From: Sambucus nigra
Lineage: Eukaryota > Streptophyta > Magnoliopsida > Dipsacales > Adoxaceae
Direction: 5' to 3'
Assembly (NCBI GenBank): GCA_949130495.1
Contig: OX422208.1
Coordinates: 687,657,702 to 687,721,701 of the forward strand
Length of the DNA stretch: 64,000 nt
The translations under genes and the position numbers were made by a program. This document shows positions 1-11,495 of this stretch, in pieces; within the stretch, counting starts at the first letter, position 1, and the number at the start of each line of letters is the position of its first letter. Below the pieces are notes generated by a model that was not told the DNA's origin, did no database searches, and saw only the letters and a list, made by a program, of their open reading frames with translations.

Positions 1-1041
1 GTTTCTCAAATGGTTCATTCTTAGCATCACTGTCGAAAACTTTTTAGTTACTAATCCCCTAAGTAAAAATTAGACCGGTGCCAAATTTTATCTTGCTTAA
101 AATAGATAAATCAACCATGAAGAACAAAGTATAAAAATAACCATGTACTATAACCCAATCAACAAAGTGTGAGTACAAAAGAATAAGAGTAATACCGAAT
201 AAACCATCGGCTAAAATCCCGCAAATAATAGAAGAACAATCCACTAGTCTAAAACTAAACATCTGAGACTGATACCGGACCACAAGTCCATACCAAGAAT
301 AGTGTGAGATCCTGCACTAGATCTGAATGAGAGATATCGTCTAATTAAAATCCTATAATCATCCACTGTGCTATAGCTTCGAGTCCCTGGAAGTAAATCA
401 TCATACATGGCGTCCCTGTGGCTGGACACCTAAAAGGTTTTGAAAATATTTTATAGCAAGAGTTAGTACTCAAAACATTTTAAAAATATTTAACAAGCGT
501 TTATCACAATATAAAATGCGGTTATTGATCACACATGTTAGGTTCTTGTACACTCTCTTGAGTTTACTCACCCCTCATCTTTTGTGCACACCTAACGTAT
601 AGCCTACCTAGCCATATCTACCAAGCTATTTAGGATTAAGTAATCATCTGAACTTGTCTATACTTAAGTTCTCGTATCGCCCACACAATACATCCATTTC
701 ATTAACATCTCGCGAAGGTTAATTAATACTCAAGTAACATTTCACCTATGTTATGTTTCAAAACTTCTCATTTAGTTTCACTATTAAATTTTGACAATCA
801 TCACAATTTCTATCTTCCACTTTTGAAATTAAGTTTCACTACTTAAATTACTAAATAGATATTCTCTATCTAACATTACGCTTCGTAATTAAGTTTCACT
901 ACTTAACTTAACAGTTCAGTATGCATCTTTAAATACATAATATTTATCAATCTACTAATACACAAAAGTAGAATATTATCAAGTATATATTTCACACGCA
1001 ATATATACTAAATATCAGTCACTACTATTTTGCCCTTTTTA

Positions 1042-1221
1042 TACACGTAAAGGACTCTTGGTTCGGAATGATTCATCGACCCCAAGTAAGAATTGGTTCA
1101 GAATGATACATCGACCCCAATTATTTATACACACACATAAAGGACTCTTGGTTCAGAATGATTCATCGACCCCAAGTAAGAATTGGTTCGGAATGATACG
1201 TAGACCCCAATTATTTATATA
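1042..1221. repeat. Tandem duplication, 90-bp period, inside LTR-1
   Basis: Two adjacent copies start with AGGACTCTTGGTTC (1051 and 1141). Each contains two shorter sub-repeats built on GGTTCGGAATGATTCATCGA followed by CCCCAA. Further degenerate sub-repeats (GGTTCGGCATTTTACATCGA, GTTCGGAATAACACATCGA) continue to about 1340, so this looks like a young minisatellite that expanded within the LTR. The open frame across it is a by-product of the repeat. Confidence 0.85.
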
Positions 1222-1844
1222 CACAAATTCTGGCTCGAACTCTTTCATCACGCCACCAGTTCAAAGGTTTGGTTCGGCATTTTACATCGACCCCAAACAT
1301 ATAATAACCCTATGTTAGTTCGGAATAACACATCGACCCTAACATAGTTAATTTAGGTATAAATCTCTCGACCTAACAGATCATATAGTTCAGTAGGTAC
1401 ACACCCGACCTATTAATTATATTCTTACGTAATATTTTAATCTCTTATATCTACCGTACAATATTCGCTTTACGATTTATCTCATTAATCGCATTTATTT
1501 GAGTATTCACACAACTCTAAGGGTCCTAGTTACCCCTCACATATAATTTCAGTAGTTATTACTTACCCTACTGGTCTATTACTTGAATTGACTTTACCTC
1601 GTCTCGTAACTCAATTCCGAGTTCCCCTGATACTCTACTAAATCGGATTATTCTTGTCGGTCCATAATCCAAGTCCTACACGCAATGGCCTTATCGGACC
1701 TCGACAATATACCTACTGGTCTTATTCTCACTCCCAAATAAGTATAATATAAATCCTAGGATACTCATTCATTCCCGAGAATCAAAGAAACCTTAAACAC
1801 AAAAAATTCGAGAAAATAACTTACGTCGATTGATCGACTACTGG

Positions 1845-1864
1845 GTTCGATCGATCGATCGAAC
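1845..1864. repeat. Perfect 20-bp palindrome GTTCGATCGATCGATCGAAC
   Basis: A perfect self-complementary block with a TCGA core. In element orientation it lies about 440 nt downstream of the LTR-1 splice-donor motif. Elements A, C, D and the LARD have their own TCGA-core palindromes at comparable positions. Confidence 0.9.
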
Positions 1865-2952
1865 AGGGATAGACGCAGTTTGTCTTCTTCGTTAACCTCT
1901 TCCTCCATTAACAAATCTCCAAACTCCATTATAGTCCACCAAACGTCGACCCAATGATCCTAATATGTTTCCACATATACTAGGACAATTTCTAACACGT
2001 CAAATACATTAAAACCCCAATTCCTTTAAAGAAATAGTGAATTAAACCCAGAATTTCTTAAAACCCTAGTTATGGTGTTCTTCCCATATATGCATTCAAA
2101 ACCCATATTTTATTCCGAAATAATCATCAAGTCTACTCTGATTAATAATCCTCTACATATGCTAAATCATTCTACATGCGATTCCTATCCCAACATGTAT
2201 AAATATCATTATTCTCCTATCAAGATATTGATTTAACAAAACTACTCAAAAACCCTACACATGGGTATTATAACTTTATAATTTTTGCAATAAACAACTT
2301 GCCTTGACAGAGGAAATCTTATTTCCTGGAGTTGATGATGGATTGATGCTTCTCTTCTTCAATCCTTCCTCCTTTGGCTCCTAGGGTGCAAGATCCAAAC
2401 CCAACCTCCTCAAAAGAATCTTCTAAGCCTTGAGAATGGCTTTCTCATTCTCTCTAATGGTATTGGTGTTTACATGGGCTTTCTAACCCTAACCCCTCTT
2501 TCATATGGCTAATAAAAAGATCTCAAATTCGTAGGTCTCCATACCCTCTCATGTTAAAAGACCAAAACGCCCCCGAACGGTCTCGGTTTAGTCCAAAATT
2601 ACCTCGAGACTCAACTAGTACCCCCCGGTATACTATTTTGACTAATTTGACCCTTCCGAACTCATCTGTGACCTCTAAATTATCATTTGAGTCACTTAAA
2701 AAATATTACTCGTTCTCACCTCAACACGATCTACACGCATCAAGTAACTATTTACCACTCGCACTAAGTAAATATAATGAGGCAATATAAGTCGGTATCT
2801 ATCTCTCGAGTTTGATTTCATAATTACAATTTTAAATAAAACTCATTAAATTACTACTCTTACGTAATTTAAATTAAGCCGTATTTTCTCATTTAATTCT
2901 CCAATTTAATTAAATAGAGTATTTGGAATATTCAGAAATGCGGGGTATTACA

Positions 2953-3815
2953 TTAGTCCATTGCCTTTTGCTTAGTGGGGCTTGTAAATAATGGTTTCAT
3001 TTCCTTTTAAACCAGGAAACTGAAGATATCTGATAACGAAAATTGACTACTTAACAAAATGGGTTGAGGCTGAGCCTCTCCCTCGCATTAGAGAAGCAGA
3101 CACCCGGATATTTATTTAGAGGAATCTCATCACATGATTTTCAATCCAAAGAGAGATAGTTATTTAAAATAGAAGGCAGTTCGATAATAACTCCTTTCGT
3201 GATTTTTATGCAGAACAAGGAGTCAGAATCCACTGTACATTGGTAATCTTCCCATAGTGCAATGGAAAAGCAAAAATAACTAATAACTCTTTTATCTAGA
3301 ATCAAACGCTAAATTAAAAACAATAAAGTATGATGGGTGTATGAACTTCCCTTTGTTCTTTGGTCATAAAGAATAACACCAAGAAAGCTAAAAAAAAGAG
3401 ACTATGTTCTCCCTAGCCTATGGTATGTAAACCGTTACCCTTGAGATTGGGCTTCCAACACTCAGGTCATATATTTTTTAAGATGACCATAATGATGACC
3501 GAATAGCTTATGAGTTAAATTTGGTTGAAGAAATAAGGGAGAAAGCTCCGATGCATTTGGCCACCCACTAGCAAGAGTTGCTAAGATAACATGACAGGAA
3601 TTTCAAAATTAGATAATTCTAAGTTGGTGACTTGGTGCTTAGAAATCTAATCCTCGCATCCAAGAAGCAATCGGATGGCAAACTTGTGCCGAACTGGTAG
3701 GGACCCTGTTGAGTAACCTCAAAGGGTGACAGAGGATCACATAATTCAAGATAATTATATAGAAGAGTAGTCCTAAGGTAATGAACTGCCAAGAACCCTA
3801 GGAAGTTTTATTATT
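2953..3815 (+). pseudogene. Tat-lineage Ty3/gypsy integrase remnant (pol 3' end)
   Basis: Frame-hopping translation gives Tat-type integrase signatures in the right order. LPFA-x-WGL at about 2960-2990 corresponds to the family motif WPFAQWGLDI. Next come DYLTKWVEAEPL (about 3040-3080), FRDFYAEQGVRIH (about 3197-3235) and PQCNG-K (about 3252-3270), and then a C-terminal part with YELNLVEEIREKAP (about 3508-3550) and VGDLVLRNLI (about 3625-3655). Stops and frameshifts are frequent. The upstream part of pol is absent because LTR-1 abuts the start. Family assignment rests on these motifs alone. It is a clear relic with no intact reading frame. Confidence 0.75.
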
Positions 3816-3983
3816 AAATAGGAAGTTGAATATATTCTTTATTTCTTTATGCGTAATAAAACATTCATTAGTTAATCATTAAAATTATTCAAGATTTTTA
3901 TCTCAACTCTTTTTTAATTAAACCAACTCAAGCAGTGGTGCGACTAATAAGTTAGATTCCTTGGAATCTTGTAAAATCCCACC

Positions 3984-4450
3984 TAAGCACTTTGTGGTAC
4001 AACTTAGACAGAGATTGGTCGTTTACCCTTGGCACCAAAACCCGCTTGAGAAGTTGTATGATCTAAAGTACATCGGCATAAAAAAGGAAAAAACCGAAAT
4101 AAGAACTGTGTGGTACAACTCAAATATGAATTGGTCGCTTACGTTTGGCACCAAAACCTACTTGAGAAGTAGTGTGATCTAAAGAAGATCGACCCATAAT
4201 AGGAAAAAAAATCCATGTAAGAACTGTGGGGTAAAACTCATAAGTGAGTTGACCACCTATGCTTGGCATCAAAACTCACTTGAGAAGTGGTATGATTTAC
4301 AATATACTGTCCTTAAAAAATAAAAAACCCACACTAAGAGTTGTGTGGTATAACTCATACATAAATTAATCATATATGTTTGACACTAAGCCGACTTGGA
4401 AACGGTGGTGTGTCCCTACGCAAGTATGGTCGCCATAAAATTTGGCATGC
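3984..4450. repeat. Four tandem repeats of ~117 bp downstream of the Tat integrase
   Basis: Units begin with TAAG(A/C)ACT-TGTGGTACAACT at about 3984, 4100, 4218 and 4335 (spacings 116, 118 and 117). Each carries a TTGGCACCAAAACC-like segment followed by CTTGAGAAG and GTATGATCTAAAG. Tandem repeats between pol and the 3' LTR are a known trait of Tat/Ogre-type elements, which fits the upstream integrase. The fourth unit is the most diverged. Confidence 0.85.
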
Positions 4451-4924
4451 CATTTATTTATAGTCATTCTAAAATTATGCATATTTACCACTTGTGGTTG
4501 GCCTAAAATAAGCGTATAATCGCCCATATCTAACACTAGACCTCACAATAATGGCCCACTTGGTTGAACTCAACAATCCGTCTTAAAACTACCAAATATG
4601 GGACAAACTTAAGTGAAATAGATCGTCCAGGGTCAATTTATTACAAAAAAACTATTTAGTTCTTTCTCAGAGGGAAATAAATCATAGGAATACAAATAAC
4701 ACTTGGTAAAAAGGCCTAGCATGATATTAAAGCACAAATTATAAAGTCGCTAATGAAAAAACAAACATCCTCGCTATGTCACAGAGAGTAAACAAATGCA
4801 AGATAAGAGATCAAAATAAAATGAAAATATGTTTCTCATTAATAAATAAAAAATGTCCATGGCCATACAATACAATGACCTCAAGGGTTTAACAAAATTT
4901 AAATTCAAACAAATACATCAAAAT

Positions 4925-5245
4925 AAAGGGTTAAGGGTGGTCTTCCTATTATTGGTCGCAGAAATCAGGGCAAACTAATCGGTAGTGGCCTCAGCAACAT
5001 GAGTTACTGAAGGATCATGGGTGGTCTCCCCAATAGAAGCAGCAGCATGTGGGTAGGACTGATCAGTAATGACCTAGGTTGTTAAAGGATCGACAACTAG
5101 GGGATCTTCCACAAGATCACCCCTAAGGGATTCACCAAAGGTGGGTGTTTGACATCGGATGGATTGCCCTCACTGATAATAGACTCACAATAGTATAGTA
5201 CAAGGCTATCAAGTCACAGCTTCTAGAGGGAGTTTTATCCTAATA
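4925..5245 (-). pseudogene. Antisense ORF remnant of the Tat element (C-terminal part)
   Basis: On the minus strand one frame reads as protein-like sequence with few stops: ESIISEGNPSDVKHPP, then GDLVEDPLVVDPLTT, then SYPHAAASIGETTHDPSV ending in NPLF-stop. It is rich in Asp, Pro and Thr. Some Tat-lineage elements carry an antisense gene between pol and the 3' LTR, and this sits in that place. Frameshifts and internal stops show that it is dead. The function of such ORFs is unknown to me. Similar coding-like antisense sequence resumes at 48657, on the other side of element E. Confidence 0.45.
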
Positions 5246-6682
5246 AATACTAAACCAAAATAAAAACCCACATTTCTTTAAAAAGAGAAAAATCTATTGA
5301 TATTTCGTTGTGTTACAACCCACAGTTTCAATTGTGCAGTACTACCTTAATCTATGTATATATCTCCTTTCTCGACTAACCACCATTGTTGTATATCTAT
5401 TCTCTAAACGATAAAATTTCCAATCTTCATATAATCATAGCTTGAACTACTGATCATTGCTTATAGGTACCTGTTATAAAACACTTGAAGGATGGACACA
5501 AATCTATTATGCAAGAAATTATAAATCTATAACTAGTATATGTATATGATTTGGAGTAGTTTATGTGAGGAATGTATTATTAAAACAATGTGCATCAAAT
5601 AAAATAATACGATTGTATGTAAATTTCACAAATTATAAATAAATGATGAAAGAAAGATAATAGATAATATCATTCTTACCTGCTATCGCAGGTTCAGAAA
5701 AATAATCAGCAATACTTTCATAATTAAGATCAATTGAAATAATTTGGAGATATCAACCTAGAACCTTGGAAAAAAGTAACCATCTAGGCACACTAACTAC
5801 AATGGCAGTCATACGTATGTAGTAATAAATCTAGGCACTTAAACATCCGAGTCATATGACCAGTAATAGAAACACTCTATGGGATAACACGATAGTTTAT
5901 ACCCCAAACTATAAAGTATGCTCTTTAGACTATTTATCAGGATAAAAAATATTCGGTAGAATAGTAACATTTGTTTAAAATTTCAAATAACGAAAAAATT
6001 ATGAAAAACAGGTTTTCATTTATTCGATTAATAGATTATTTGAATTTTTAACAATAGTCAAACATATGTTTTTATATAAAATGGTATGAAAGTACGAAAA
6101 ATAATTTTATATGTAATAACATATGGGCTATCATAAAGATGATATAAATAGTGCAGAAGACCAAGGTATGCGAATAAAGTAATGAATTAAAATATCCTAG
6201 CGGTGTTTACGATCTTTTTATTTATATTCATGGGGGTTCCATTCGATTGTTTGTTGTATTTCAGCTATTGTAGTAGTTTTGCTCCAGTGATTTAATGAAA
6301 TTGGGTGAATAGGTGTTTGGGGAAAAGGGTTTGTGGTTATGACCTTATAACATCTGAATAAAAAATTATCCTAATGATAATATGTGTTTGTGGGTCAAAT
6401 TGATATATTAATCCCGATACGTAATTCTAAACGACGCTCTCAATTTTGCAGCTTGAATTTCATAAATATATTTATAATTAGTGATAAAAAGAAGACTTAA
6501 GATATAAAAGGGATAGTGTTAATAAATCACAAAATAAAATAATATTTGTTAGGTACAAAACAAGTATAATTAAGATATGAATAAGTGTAAATTAATTTGT
6601 ATCGGAGGAAAATGTTGCTTGGTCTAAAATGATTTTATGTGTATTAGTATTCTCTTAATTATCTTGATTTCCTCTCGTAATA

Positions 6683-6700
6683 CGCGCGCACACACACATG

Positions 6701-6734
<34 letters not shown>
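6683..6734. repeat. Compound (CA)n(TA)n microsatellite
   Basis: Alternating CA with one ATG interruption, then TA. The homologous place in the right copy of E (46929-47000) is (TA)n(GA)n, so the array has turned over independently. The cysteine/valine-rich open frames over it are low-complexity artefacts. Confidence 0.95.
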
Positions 6735-7387
6735 CCCGTGCATACACGCTATATGTATCATATATGTAGTATAACAGTACATATATACAAAAGTTTGGGA
6801 AGAAACTGCACCGTACACACCAGAAAAATTTTGAGTTCATGAGTTTAAGAAAGAGGGGAAGGAAGTGGGTGTAAGGTCTACATCTCGAAAAATCCGAACG
6901 CACCGCCAATCATACGTATAGACTCTCGAACGTCCAGAGTCAATGTTGGTGAATTCGGATTAATTTTTTGAGCACCCAAAACATGTTAAAATTGAGCCCA
7001 AACATAGTCCGAAAACTTTATTTTCACAGACATTGTTATTTTTGTCAAAATTTTGACATTTTGAACATGCACCTCGGTAAGCACTCACGGGTGGTAAATA
7101 ACCTGTATGTGTTATCCATGGTCTGGACGACTAGCCGAAGCATGCCAAAAATTAGTCGAAACAAGGCTCGATAAAGTTGCCACTTCATTACGATTAGCTC
7201 GGCCAAACTTTGGACGATTCAAAACCCATCAAAGAGAACCCAAAATTTTACTCAGACTTTCCGTAAGTGTAGTTAAATACATGGACATCATTTTTAATTG
7301 CCTAGACCACGTACTAGATAACTCATTTAGTTGCGTTAACACGCCAAAAATGTCATGTGATAAAAAAAAATTTACTTCTTAACCGAC

Positions 7388-8483
7388 TAGTGGAAAATTG
7401 GACTTAAGTTGGACTTAGAAAGTTGTCCAGAATTTTTTGGACAAAATTTTGAGCAAATTTGAGCTCAAATTTAGGTGGGACCCACACTTCAAAAATTATG
7501 GGACCATATACGAACGCGTTCTCCTCTTCAAGGAGATTAACGTAGTATATTCATATGTCCAATTTCAATAAGTTATAAATGATAAATATGTCCCAAAAGT
7601 GACTCACAAAGCAATGAAAGTTAATGAATTGGGTATGTTTTAACTCTTGTCCCACATTAGAAGAGTAGTGGAAAGTTCATGAGTTAATAACACCCCAAGT
7701 ATGGACTAAGACTTGGATGCCTTGGGGTATCCCAACTCTTTGAAGGGGAGATGGCCTACACTATGCATGTGTTGGGCTTGGGCCAAAAGCCCCCGCGCGC
7801 GCGCCGTCCGTCCGGCCGACCGGCTTGGCTCGGTTCGATTCGGTCTGGGGCTTGGGCTTGGGTTTAGGCTTAGGCTTATAAAATTCTCCTACATTTTTGG
7901 GCCGAATTAATTAAACTTTTTGGGCTTTTATTAATTAATTAAGGAATTAATTAATAATTAATTAATTGTTTGACAGTTAATGCCAAAGGTGAGCAGTTAA
8001 CAAATCAACTGTTTTTGATAGTTAATTTCGGTTTTGACTATTCCAACAGTCAACACAAAAGCTATAAATACAAACATTTCCCTCCTGTTTTATTTGCGGA
8101 AAAATTAACCCTCCAGAAAAATTTCAAAAATGTTCTTTCATGCAGAAAAATGTTTTCTTCATTTCTGCATATCATATCACTCTTCTGATTGAGTATTAAC
8201 AAAGATTTGTGTTCGTTGGGATTAATTAGTGTTGTGCTACATAATTAATTCGGGAAATCCGTTCTATCTTGGGAGGCAATTATTCAATAACCTTTGAGCA
8301 CGTTGGAGGGATTAAATTTGCCTTAAGGAGACTGTTCTTCAGGGCTCGGATTTATCTTTAATTTTGTTATTATTTTTGCAAATTCAAGTAAGTGTTAATT
8401 TCTGTAATTTCGTTTTATTTCTGTAATTATATTAATAATTCATAATTCTGTACAATTGTTATTAATAAATAGTAGACATAACA
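7388..8483 (+). repeat. 5' LTR of the Copia element
   Basis: Aligns with 13533-14615 at high but imperfect identity. It contains a purine/GC block with alternating GCGC (about 7790-7805), an ATTAATTAATTA-rich tract (about 7925-7970), a TATA box at 8063-8070 and the downstream leader. The right border is placed at ...CATAACA by comparison with the 3' LTR. Confidence 0.85.
8063..8070 (+). promoter_or_regulatory. TATA box (TATAAATA) of the Copia LTR
   Basis: GCTATAAATACAAAC is preserved in both LTRs (the second at about 14192-14206). It is a canonical TATA element, and the probable transcript start is about 30 bp downstream. Confidence 0.6.
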
Positions 8484-8485
8484 AT

Positions 8486-8500
8486 CTTAAGGCAAATTTA
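8486..8500 (+). other. Candidate self-complementary primer-binding region
   Basis: CTTAAGGCAAATTTA starts two bases after the LTR end, where a primer-binding site belongs, but it lacks the TGG start needed for a tRNA 3'-end primer. It is the exact 15-nt reverse complement of 8313-8327 in the LTR (TAAATTTGCCTTAAG). The two could pair in the transcript. Self-priming as in the yeast element Tf1 is one reading; an unrecognised internal-tRNA primer or chance are alternatives. Confidence 0.35.
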
Positions 8501-8943
8501 TTTTTTGTTTTACTGTTTTGTAGTGTACATAAATTTTATTACAGAAATTTATTTGTGGAAAATAAATCTGTTTTGAGAGAAAAATTGAATTAAATTATTG
8601 TTTTATTACAGAAATTAATAAAACAGTTTTCGTATAAAAATTAATTTATACACTGTTTATATTTATTTTGTTTTACAAAATAAAAATTTATTTGTAAATT
8701 TTTGCTGAATTTGTTTATATAAATCTTTTAATATTAAAATTATAATTCTGTTTTGTACGGAATTCTTTTTATTATTAAAAAATAGTGTGACACAGATTTT
8801 ATTTTGTATAAACTTCTGTTTATATTATAGTTTAATTCTGAATATTATGTAGAATTCTTTTGGAATTCATTTATTGTGAATTATAATTGGAGGAAAATTG
8901 GTGCACAAAATTTTTTATTCTGTTTTGATTAATTCATTTATAT
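8501..8943 (+). other. AT-rich untranslated leader of the Copia element
   Basis: About 440 bp between the primer-binding region and the first gag ATG, dominated by TTCTGTTTTATTACAGAAATT-like alternations. It has no coding potential. I see no further signal. Confidence 0.6.
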
Positions 8944-9833
8944 ATGAATTTTATCATTGATAAAAATTCTGTTTTTGTAACAGAAATGGAATCACAAAGT
9001 ACGAACACTATTCCTGCTAATGTGACTGTCACCAACACAAATGTGACTGCACCCGTATCTATGCCACACGGGGAGAAACCAGAAAAGTTCAATGGGACTG
9101 ACTTCAAACGTTGGCAAGGAAAAATGTATTTCTATCTCACTACCTGCCAAGTGGGTAGGTTTGTATATAAAGATTGTCCCTCTATTCAAGAGGGAGATGA
9201 CTGTGAAAAGGGTGCTGCTGTTGTTGCTTGGAAGCATTCGAACTACCTATGCCGGAATTATATTCTGGCCTACTTGGATAAGACATTGTACCATGTCCAC
9301 TGCATGATCAAGACATCTAAGGATTTGTGGAATTTTTTGGAAAAGAAGTACAAAACTGAAGATGCTGGTATGAATAAATTTATTATCGGGCGTTTTCTAG
9401 ACTTCAAAATGGTTGATTCCAAATCAGTGATCTCGCAAGTGCAAGAACTCTAAGTGATCCTCCACGACATTCATGCTGAAGGAATGTCACTTAGTGAAAC
9501 TTTCCAAGTTATTGCAATTGTTGAAAAATTGCCACCATCTTGGACTTTATTCAAAAATTATCTCAAGCACAAGCAAAAGGAGATGAATGTGGAGGAGTTG
9601 GTGGTCAGGCTAAGAATCTAAGAAGATAATCGTGAGTATCAAAAGAAAAGTGGGAAGAATTCAATGGAAATGAAGGTCCATGTTGTTGAAGGTCCTAAGA
9701 AGTACAGACGAAAGTATGATGGGGAATGCACTTCCAAACAGAACAAGAAGAAGTTCAAAGGCAAATGCTATAACTGTGGTAAACCTGGACTCCGCTCAAG
9801 CGAGTGTCGTAAGCCTAAGAAGAAAAACCGAAA
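8944..9833 (+). pseudogene. gag: Copia gag pseudogene
   Basis: The capsid-forming domain begins around HGEKPEKFNGTDFKRW (from about 9065) and continues with LYHVHCMIKTSKDLWNFLEKKY, typical of plant Copia gag. Two in-frame stops interrupt it (TAA at 9451-9453, and another at about 9619-9621), but the frame continues as WTLFKNYLKHKQKEMNVEEL. A CCHC-type zinc knuckle follows at about 9766-9810, reading CYNCGKPGLRSSEC, in which the conserved His is Leu. That change would impair RNA-binding zinc coordination. The start is either 8944 or the in-frame ATG at 8986. The latter begins MESQST and lacks the hydrophobic extension. Confidence 0.85.
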
Positions 9834-10470
9834 TAATCCTCAATCAAATGTAACTGAGGGTGAAAATATCGCCAATGACTTCGCGGATATGAATCTTTCT
9901 GCTGTGGTCTCTGAATGTAACTTGGCTGGAAATACCAAGGAATGGTGGGTGGACACTGGGGCCACACGACACATTTGTGCAAACAAATGGATGTTCTCCA
10001 CCTATAAGCCTTTGGAAAATGAGGAGAACCTCTTTATGGGAGATTCTTCCACTTCTAAGGTGGTGGGACAAGGAAAGATTGCTCTAAAAATGACATCTGG
10101 AAAGGAACTTACTTTAAACGATGTTCTTCACGTGCCTGATATCCGAAAGAATCTAATTTTTGGATCTCTCCTGACTAAAAATGGTTTCAAGCTTGTGTTT
10201 GTGTCTGATCACTTTGTGTTGTCTAAGAATGATATGTATGTAGGAAAGGGCTACCTAAATGAGGGGCTCTTTAAAATCAATGTTCTTACTGTAACCCCAA
10301 AAACATTTGTTTCAATGAATGAAATTGCTAGTTCTTCTTACTTGATTGCGTCATCTAATATTTGGCATGCTAGATTAGGACATGTTAATTTTGATACATT
10401 GCGTAGATTAATTAACTTGGAATTTTTGCCAAAATTTAATATTTGATAAAAATCATAAATGTGAAATTTG
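9834..10470 (+). pseudogene. Copia protease and pre-integrase zinc region (pseudogene)
   Basis: The aspartic protease motif WWVDTGATRHIC (about 9943-9978) keeps the catalytic Asp. Domain sequence then runs through FVLSKNDMYVGKGY to the pre-integrase zinc-binding histidines NIWHARLGHVN at about 10359-10392. A single-base frameshift at about 10443 ends this frame. The paired cysteines (HKCEIC) occur just downstream in the next frame, so the HHCC module is split across two frames. Confidence 0.85.
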
Positions 10471-11495
10471 TGTGGAATCTAAATTAGCTAGATTACCTTT
10501 CCATTTTATTGAAAGGATAACTGAACCTTTAGATTTAATTCACACCGATATTTGTGATTTAAAATATGTTCAAACTAGAGGTGGGAAAAAGTATTTTATT
10601 ACTTTTATTGACGATTTCACAAAATATTGCTATGTATATTTGTTACATAGTAAAGATGAGGCTATTAATGCATTTAAACAATATAAGAATGAAGTTGAGA
10701 ATCAATTAAGCAAAACGATAAAGGCAATTAGGAGTGATAGAGGAGGTGAATATGAATATCCATTTGAGGAATTTTGTTCTAAAAATGGGATTATTCATCA
10801 AACAACCGCTCCTTATTCTCCTCAATCGAATGGTGTTGCTGAATGAAAAAATCGTACTTTGAAAGAAATGATGAACTCAATGTTATTAAGTTTAGGAGCT
10901 CCACAAAATTTGTGGAGGGAAGCCTTACTTTTTGCTAATTACATTCTCAATAAAGTACCTCACAAGAAGACTCACAAGACACCTTATGAATTATGGAAAG
11001 GTAGAAGATCTTCCTATAAATATTTACGAGTGTGGGGGTGCTTAGCCAAAGTAATGGTTCCTAAACCTAAAAAGATAAGAATAGGGCCAAAAATCGTGGA
11101 TTGTGTGTTCATCGGTTATCCTACGAATAGCAGTGCATATAGATTTCTTGTTTGTAAATCTGAGATTTTGGATATTCATGTAAATACGATTACTGAATTG
11201 AGGGACGCTTCATTTTTGGAAAATGAATTCCCGTATAACACGACCCGAGAATATGGTCCTTCTAAAAGGAAAAATCAAGCTACTACAAGTGGTACTCAAC
11301 AACCTATTGAATCAATAAGGGATGAACCAAGACGTAGTAAAAGAGTAAAAACCTCGACTTCTTTCGGTCTGGATTTTTTAACATATTTGCTAGAAAATGA
11401 ACCTCAATCGTATAAAGAAACCATATCCTTAGCCGATGCTTCCAACTGGAAAGAAGCAATTAATTGTGAAATTGAATCCATATTACAAAATCATA
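10471..11495 (+). pseudogene. Copia integrase pseudogene
   Basis: The catalytic core is recognisable: [11 protein letters not shown] (first Asp, about 10528-10560), the [11 protein letters not shown] segment, and [11 protein letters not shown] (second Asp, about 10726-10758). [17 protein letters not shown] follows, with the third acidic residue at its end. An in-frame TGA at 10845-10847 replaces the Arg that normally follows GVAE. The frame resumes with KNRTLKEMMNSML and VWGCLAKVMVPKP, typical of the Copia integrase C-terminus, and ends in the variable linker (about 11230-11360) before the reverse transcriptase. Confidence 0.9.

Larger units (their letters stand above)
1..2952 (-). mobile_element. 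LTR of a chromovirus-type Ty3/gypsy element (LTR-1), cut by window edge
   Basis: The right edge ends GGGGTATTACA, which on the minus strand is the LTR start TGTAATACCCC seen in elements A, C and D. At 10-35 it carries the terminal box TGGTTCATTCTTAGCATCAC, which in element D lies about 66 bp inside the LTR end, so only some 60 bp are missing on the left. The other shared boxes are in the same order: U3 box near 2634-2656, GC-type splice donor complement ACTTGCCT at 2297-2304, a palindrome at 1845-1864 and the acceptor-like block at 405-435. No polypurine tract follows at 2953, so this is a 5' LTR of a minus-strand element or a solo LTR. It interrupts the Tat integrase region. No target duplication can be tested because the left flank is outside the window. 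Confidence 0.8.

Noticed and set aside
2551..2790. 79-codon plus-strand frame in LTR-1
   Set aside because: Lies in U3 on the strand opposite to the element; no homologue and no conservation in the related LTRs of C and D.
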